Origin: Dipylidium caninum | Taxonomy: Eukaryota; Platyhelminthes; Cestoda; Cyclophyllidea; Dipylidiidae | DNA: 64,000 nucleotides | NCBI GenBank assembly: GCA_017562135.1 | Contig: QEYB01000158.1 | Coordinates: 620,001-684,000, forward strand | Direction: 5' to 3' | Shown here: piece by piece, positions 57,643 through 64,000 of the stretch | Position numbering within the stretch: position 1 is the first letter of the stretch | Layout of the letters: each line of letters opens with the position of its first letter | Notes under the pieces: generated by a model | What the model saw: the letters and a program-made list of their open reading frames with translations, nothing else | What the model was told of the DNA's origin: nothing | Database searches by the model: none | Program-made: the position numbers and the translations under genes

Positions 57643-60600
57643 TTAATTCGTGTTTTTTTTGTTTTTTTGTCTTACGGGGTCTCCGGTGATTACTTTTTTC
57701 TGTCTAATGCTTGTCGGGTATCGCTTATGTGAATCGTTTGGTGTCTGGTATTCCCCACTATTCTTGACGTTATTTTCCCACCTTTTTGCGCGTCACATTT
57801 TTCATGCCTTATCCATTTCCCCCCTCTTTCGCCTAATAATTTGCTTCTCTCATTTGCCATTGTTTTGTTTTATGAGCCATTTTATCATTAGTCGGCTCTT
57901 CCCAGGACTCTGTAAGCTTTTCGCCTGGGAAGTGTTGTTTTATGTCGTTTGTGAGTCACTCCTGTCACTGCGGGAGGCTCTCTCGAGCCGTGATACCCCA
58001 CTTCATGCTCGCCGGCGCTTCCGCTCTGTTGCTAATGTTATGGCATCTCCACCTGCACTTTGGTGAGTGTTTACTTAGTGAGTGTCGATTTGGCATGTAA
58101 GAGCCTTTGGACCTCCGTGTGCCTCTATAGTGCGGGGTGTAGGAGGGGAGTCCACGACTGCTGTTGAGAATTCAAGCTATTCAGTAACGAGAGAAACTCG
58201 AGGCCACCAGTTCGGGCAATCGTTTTGAGCAAGTCGTACCTTCGCGCGTTTGGTCAATTCTACGAAATAGGCCTTCGAATCTGAAAAACCGCATATAACT
58301 GGACGGACCGCCGTGTTGTCGAGTAGCCCAGTGGATTTTGCTTTGTTGTGTTTCACTAATTTATGCCCGATATTACAGAACGTTTCAAATACGAGATTGT
58401 CGATTTGACAATTGTTTGATGTGAAGTACAGAACCGCTTGGTCAAATAATTTTGTCGCTTATTTCTGTGCATTTGTTTCGCCCTGACATTATTCTATCAA
58501 ATCTCTCTCGACCCTGTAGTCACCCAAGAACAACCCGAAGGTAATTTATTTTGTCAGTGTAAACACCCTCGTTTCGTGTTGCGCTTTACATGCGCTACAC
58601 CTATCGTGGCGGTAAACTCGTTCGCCAGTCTAGTTACACCTACTAACACAAATAAGTAGAGTGATTATTTGAATGCACTCATGATTGTAGCTCGCTTCCC
58701 CGACCGCAAAAACTCTCCAACACCCTCGTATTCGCCGGCCGAACCGGTTGTGTTTCATCGTACAGGCGAAGCGAAGGAGCTTCTTGTCACTCGAAGCCCA
58801 CAAACCAACAACGGATGGCGGAGTAGCCTCTTCACGCCTGACAAGAGCACGCGCCAACATTGACTTTCCACATCTGCCACCCCCACCGACTACCGGCGAA
58901 GAAATAGAACGCTGTCGGGGGAAAGGACCAAAGACTGGCAAGATCAAAGAGAAAATACGCCGGTCGATTGCGTCGCACAACGACGGCGTCCGAAGTGCCC
59001 TCCGCCCTCTAACAACCCCCCATCTGTTACAACGTTTTCCACGCGCGGCGGGACAGTCGGCGTGGCTTGTGTGCAATCGTCTCGCCCCGGCTAGGAATCT
59101 GCCGAAGAGGTGTAAATCTGTAAATCTGGAGACCACACAGTGGATGGATGGGGGGCGGAAAGGGCGCGGTGGGGGGAGGAATGGGGGAATGAGAGGGGTG
59201 TTATTTTGTTTAGGAAGAAGTTGTTCCGCACAACTATGCGCAACACACTGCAGTCAATGATTCCTCTCTGTGATGCAATCTCTTCGGCCAGCAACTACAA
59301 TACAACGACGAAAAGGCGGAAATGAAGGCGGAGGTCGAAAGAGATGCTTACCGCCACCTGCCAACACCAACCATTCGCGAGCGACGTAACCATTTGCAGG
59401 GAGAGTTGGACCTTTCCGTAATTACGACCTTTCGCAATACCGCGCGAGCCGTTTCGCGAACATTGAATCGAACCGGAATGGCGCAAAGCCTCGCGCCCGC
59501 CCTTGGCCGAGACCTCGTCCATCTCCACTCCGGTCTCTTCCTCCAACTCCGGTGACGTCGTCGCCGTCCTCTCATCCCTCGCATGCCTCGCGGGTCGCTC
59601 CTCCTCTCGATTGTCGCCGACGTCGCCTGCTCAAGCGATCCGCCGGCTCTCGCGCGCCGCTCCGTAGGGACTTAGGCGAGAAGTCCGGCATGGCGGCTGA
59701 ATGAGGGTCGCTGCCGGACGGGGAGGGACGCGTGGGAATCGGGATGTGGTGCTCACTTGGGACAGGAGATGCGGGTGGGGGATTCTCCGCGTTCTCTTCC
59801 GCCTGGACATTCCTTGGACGAACGGACTCGAGTTGTTCGATGAGGCTCTTGCCTCGGGACGGCGGCTACAGGGCGGAGGGGGTTCAGCTGCGCCCCAGTC
59901 GCGGCACAAAGCACACATGGCACGGAAATAAGAGCGCACAAACCTACCGGATGAGTCGCGCCGCCTTCGTCCATCTCCACCTGCTCGGAACAACTGACGT
60001 CGCTGTCGTAGGCGACCAGCGGAACGCGTGAAGCTCCGCCTTCCTCCCGTCTGGTCTCTGCACCCTCAGACGATCGACCCTCGCCACCAAGCCGTCTTTC
60101 CCGCCGCTGGGGTCTAAGCGTCAACGCGATGATGCGGTAAATGGGCTCGAGAGGGCGAGACTGACGTCACACTGCAAACTACACTTTTTCCGCATGCCTG
60201 CACTTGCAACTCTGAAATGGCGTTGCACCCGCGACTCCGCGTCAAAGGCGGTTTCCGGCTAGACCCGTGGAAAGAACTCACTCTCAGGTGCAGTTGATAC
60301 GACAGAGACACCAGCACGGAGAGTCGAAAGGAATCCCGACGACGGGAGAAAGTTTGGCTCAAGTCCAAAGAAGGAACAAAGGCCCCAACTCTCTACTCTT
60401 CGCGGCTGAGTGGGCGGTTGTCTCTGGTCCGGACCCGGGCGGCATATATAGCGTTTGCCGCAATTCTGGGTTTTCGCGAGTGTCAGAGACCTAAAACGTG
60501 GTAAAACGCTGGCCTCACTTGGAGCGGGTGAGGAAATCCTCGAGCGAACAGGGTCACCAGGAGCACTCCACGTTGTACAAAGAATAGCTCGTAAGTTTTG

Positions 60601-63600
60601 TGTTTAGATATTCACTCGCCACCTGCTCCCCATTGCCTGACAAAAAGAAAAACGGGATGACCTTCACGCCTCCCACCAGAACTGCCGGCGAAGGTAACTG
60701 GAATTTTGCAGTCTGTGACAATTACACGGACAAGAGAATTGCCGCGAGAGCAACCCCCCTCCCACCCAATTAAAGTCAAATCACTGGAGCCGAGGAGGAG
60801 AAGGAGGAGGAGGGAGAAACTTACCCGAATTTTCGTGTCCACAGCCTCCCGCGCTCGTGCGGTAGCCCACCACGAGCGATCTTTGCTTGACGCGTTCAAA
60901 AGTGGGTAATTTCCTGAAGATTCACGCCAAAGAATAGCTCTGAGAGTCTGGCGCAAAGGCAAAGGACTACTACAGTCCTTCATCCCCCGACCCCTACTCT
61001 ACTATTCGTAAAACATTCATGTCATTCGCAAATTGGCTCAATTAGGACGATTAAATCGCGTATAAGAAGAGTATGTGAAATAAAGAACCATGATATCCAA
61101 TTGTGCAGAATACCCATTTCTTATTGGGTAACAATAACGCAGAAAAAAAATTAAGAAATCGTTTTTCGGTGCCTAAGGCTAGTACAACTCTGAACACAAT
61201 CTCTACCACGAAGGGAATGGGGTGGGAAATCAAGAGTGTTTATTGTGTAATCGCATCTGAGTCAGTCTCTTCAAAGAAAGATTATATCTGACGAGGGATT
61301 AAAGCTGAGAAGCAAATTGGCGGGTAGTTGCATTATATTGACAATAAACTGATCTGACAACATGACCTCTGTAAAAAAACATGGCGAATGCGACCACTTC
61401 ATACACTGAGGGAGGATTAGGAGGAAATACTAAGGTAGAGACTGCCTGCCGTCTAGCCTCTCGCCACCGTCCGCAGACAATGTTCCGCCAGCTCAATGTC
61501 ATTGTTAGTCCTTTTCAACAACAATCGGCATGTCAATTCCAGGTAAAGGCGCAATACAACGAGGGGTGGAGAGCGCGACCACATCCACTCCCCTCCACGC
61601 CGGCAAGTCCGGGACAAGGAACGTGTTCTGCTGTGTGGCGGTCCAACTCCTCACGGGTGAAGAAGTGCAACTGGCAGCAAGTGGCCAGAGGGTTGGCAAA
61701 TTCCGGTTTGGCTATTCCGAAAGAGACGCCACAAATGCCGTCACTGTAGTAATTTGGATAATTGTCAGGACCGCGTTTACGAGGCTAACGAAAGAAAGAG
61801 AAATTGATTTGGCAAAAATTTTATGTTAAAGGAAAACACACTAGACGCGATGAGGAAGGATTCAGTAAAACCGGTCTACGCGTAAACTATCTCATTTAGA
61901 GGCGAGCATCTTCCCATGAATAATCGCGCCTCTTTTCCGAAATCAAGCGTAAAACCGGACTAGGTACGGTGAGATTTTCAAACAAAAAACGACCTTGAAG
62001 GTATGTAAACGGACTCGTGAGAGGCCTTTGATAGTAATAATCTACAATTTTGAGGAATTCTCGATTGACGAAGAGAAATATCAAAGATATGATAAGTGAT
62101 ATACAAGCTGTAGTATCGCAATACGATTTGCCGCGCCACACCCACCTATACAAACGTAGGAGGTTTACGAAGCGGAATGAAGATAAACTTGCCAAGAAAA
62201 TTTAGATGTTGTTTCTAAAATGAGAAATTCAAAGACAATCATAAGCCAAGTGGGATTAAATATTCAAGTACTACCGACTATGACACAGATCATATTATAT
62301 AAAACTGGCGTGGGAACATACGCGCTGTGCAGCCGGCTCGTTCCTCGTACAATGATCCTTAAGGAGGCTTTCCTGCAACTTTTGTAAAGTATTTCTTGCT
62401 TCCCAAAGACTCGAGAAATCGGGTAACTCCATTTAGTGCGTCAAGAATTTGCAAAATCTCACTATAGGAGGTGGTATTGAGCAAGTGGGTTGACAAGCCG
62501 GTTAGGGGAACAAACGCATGCAATTATGATCAGATAGATGCGTAGCGACTTGACGGTTGACCATAGACAGTTCGGAGGATGATCGAATAGCCTCAATGTG
62601 TAAATTCATATAACCACTCAGTACTTTCAAATTCTGATTAAAACCTATTTTGTAATTAAAAATATTTGTAAGAAAAACGGAATTAATAACGGAAGGATAA
62701 AATAAAATACTTTGTCAAACATTGAATTCAATGGATTGCCTAATTGTCCGACAGAATTTTTGTGAGTTACGTAAAGTGGCTTTTATTTTGCTCGGCGAGG
62801 TGAAACGGAATAAAAGTGCGCCTTTCGTTTTCTACTTCGTATCAACGCTCGTTCATTAATTCGGCTAGAACTACGAAAAGCTTGGTGATGCACGACTGGC
62901 TTAATAAAAATTGAATCCCTGTCTCATCCTCAGTGAGGATTTGATGGCGAGCGCAACCGCTCTTTCCCCGTGACGACTCTTATAAGTTAACGTACGCTGT
63001 ATCAATAATCGCCTTTTACCATTTGAGTTCATTCCTACGTCTATTGCACAACACTGTTCTCAATATAATACATATATTTGCCTGTTGTTGCTCTTGAAAA
63101 ATTCTTTACTTTGTTGTGCTCACCACTTATAACGTATTGCGTAGTGTTGTGAATTCTTGTACTCGAAGCTTGCACGATGAAAGCACCTTTCCGCTTAAAA
63201 GTTAATTATTAACATAATTTTAATATCTAGCAGAAACGTAGGGCATCCCTTGTTTTTCGGTTCGTTTCATATGGTGTTATGGTTTTCGAATCAGCCTCTT
63301 GATAGTTTTCGCTATAGTGACTTACAAACTATTGGGCGAAGCGCTGCATATGAATGTAGGATACATGTGATAATAGTTTTAGTAACCACAGAGGAGAAAA
63401 TCGCTATAACTTTATACATTTTTAATAAATGGAACAACTTGGTGAGCCTCGTATAAGACTGGACACAAGTGGAGAAGACAAGTAATACGGTCATTTTTAA
63501 ATAATGACGGATATGCAGGCCTGAATCCTCAAATTTTGATAATTTCGATGAGTGTGGAGATTTTATGGACATGAATGTGACCGAGGTATATTCGTTATGC

Positions 63601-63675
63601 TTTCATAACTTCTGAGGAACTGACGCGACTCCGACGGGATAATTTTAACCTCCTTCTTCTATGTCATAACTACAG
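57643..63675. other. Intergenic: AT-rich, then a CpG-rich block, then AT-rich
   Basis: 57.6–58.6 kb and 61–63.6 kb are AT-rich with nothing recognisable. The CpG-rich part (58.7–60.9 kb) includes a GGCATATATAGCG stretch at 60441–60453 that could serve as a TATA box on either strand, and weak minus-strand coding candidates (see 59572–60113). A purine-rich GGAGGAGAAGGAGGAGGAGG-type tract lies at about 60785–60815. Confidence 0.45.
59572..60113 (-). CDS. Possible exons of an unknown acidic, Pro/Ser-rich protein
   Basis: On the minus strand, 60113–59948 (acceptor TTGACGCTTAG, donor CCG/GTAGGT) can join in frame to 59865–59572 (acceptor CGCCCTGTAG). The joined frame contains VPLVAYDSDVSCSEQVEMDE and, after the junction, RGKSLIEQLESVRPRN, followed by a Pro/Ser-rich segment. 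A donor-like GTGAGC within the second segment would allow a shorter exon. The composition suggests a disordered regulatory protein. I do not recognise a family, the start codon is not found, and the GC-rich context lowers confidence. Confidence 0.22.
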
Positions 63676-63956
63676 AAAAATTTACGAAAATGATTCTTCG
63701 GGAGATCCTGTTCTTGTAAAAATCTTAGTTGTCTAATTTTCCGGTCTCACAGCGGATTACTAATCTGGAAAGGGAAAATTCTCACCTTTTGGATCAGTTG
63801 CAGGAAAAAACACACCTATTAAATTGTGCGTCGTAAGTCCGATTTACGGTTTGTTTCCACCTCGTAGTAAGATGTTAGCAGCTCTTAAATCCGAAAATGA
63901 AACCCTACATACTGATCACGAGGAGTTAATTTCCAAGTTTCAAGCCTCGGAGAAAG
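63676..63956 (+). CDS. Coiled-coil protein fragment (continues beyond the window)
   Basis: Three consecutive + strand exons join in frame: 63676–63715, 63753–63832 and 63868–63956, each with plausible GT–AG borders (introns of 37 and 35 nt). The protein reads RITNLERENSHLLDQLQEKT, then MLAALKSENETLHTDHEEL and ISKFQASEK. Leucines and charged residues fall in a heptad-like pattern, so a long coiled coil is likely. The family (golgin, BICD, Hook, myosin-tail type) cannot be decided from this fragment. The last donor is AAAG/GTTTTC. Exons further left were not found in frame. Confidence 0.5.
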
Positions 63957-64000
63957 GTTTTCCTTGGCATTTTTTGGATTCCCTTTTCTAGAATGGTTTC

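Noticed and set aside
63392..63441. Possible upstream exon of the coiled-coil gene (EKIAITLYIFNKWNNL)
   Set aside because: The splice borders are acceptable, but the phase does not match the next exon at 63676.
1..64000. tRNA genes, rRNA, CRISPR arrays, bacterial insertion sequences, operons
   Set aside because: No cloverleaf-like A/B box pairs, rRNA segments or CRISPR spacing were noticed by eye. The window is eukaryotic, so bacterial features are not expected. A tRNAscan or repeat-library search would be decisive.

Overview
This is a eukaryotic window. Genes are split by many short GT–AG introns, and the recognisable proteins are animal ones. Seven mu-class glutathione S-transferase (GST) genes share an eight-exon layout and, in most copies, a C-terminal tail typical of tapeworm 26-kDa GSTs. 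Together with introns of 31–45 nt, this points to a parasitic flatworm, most likely a cestode; I cannot name the genus. AT-rich stretches alternate with long GC- and CpG-rich blocks (about 8–18.7, 21–25.7, 28.5–34, 40.5–43.5, 47.1–50.2 and 58.7–60.9 kb).

Layout. 1–528 (+): the 3' end of an E2F4/5-like transcription factor. 5.76–9.37 kb (−): a two-exon, two-membrane-span protein that looks like a BK-channel beta subunit (KCNMB/CaKB family). 9.4–20 kb: GC-rich with no confident gene. 19.99–20.75 kb (−): alpha-carbonic anhydrase exons whose last exons I could not find. 23.66–33.8 kb (−): two divergent GSTs; the upstream one has a long N-terminal extension with a cysteine cluster and a damaged glutathione-binding motif. 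37.8–53.5 kb: a large inverted repeat whose arms carry one GST each (− on the left, + on the right) and whose 3.6-kb spacer holds a third, intact GST. 54.5–57.6 kb: a head-to-head GST pair. The right edge enters a coiled-coil gene (+).

The main theme is a GST cluster shaped by duplication, inversion and apparent gene conversion. Intact as read: GST A1, A2, B and C. Copies D, E and F each carry one or more +1 insertions in homopolymer runs. These could be young pseudogenes or residual sequencing errors. The enzymes would conjugate or bind glutathione and hydrophobic ligands, in parasites usually host- or lipid-peroxidation-derived compounds. That role is family knowledge, not something the sequence proves.
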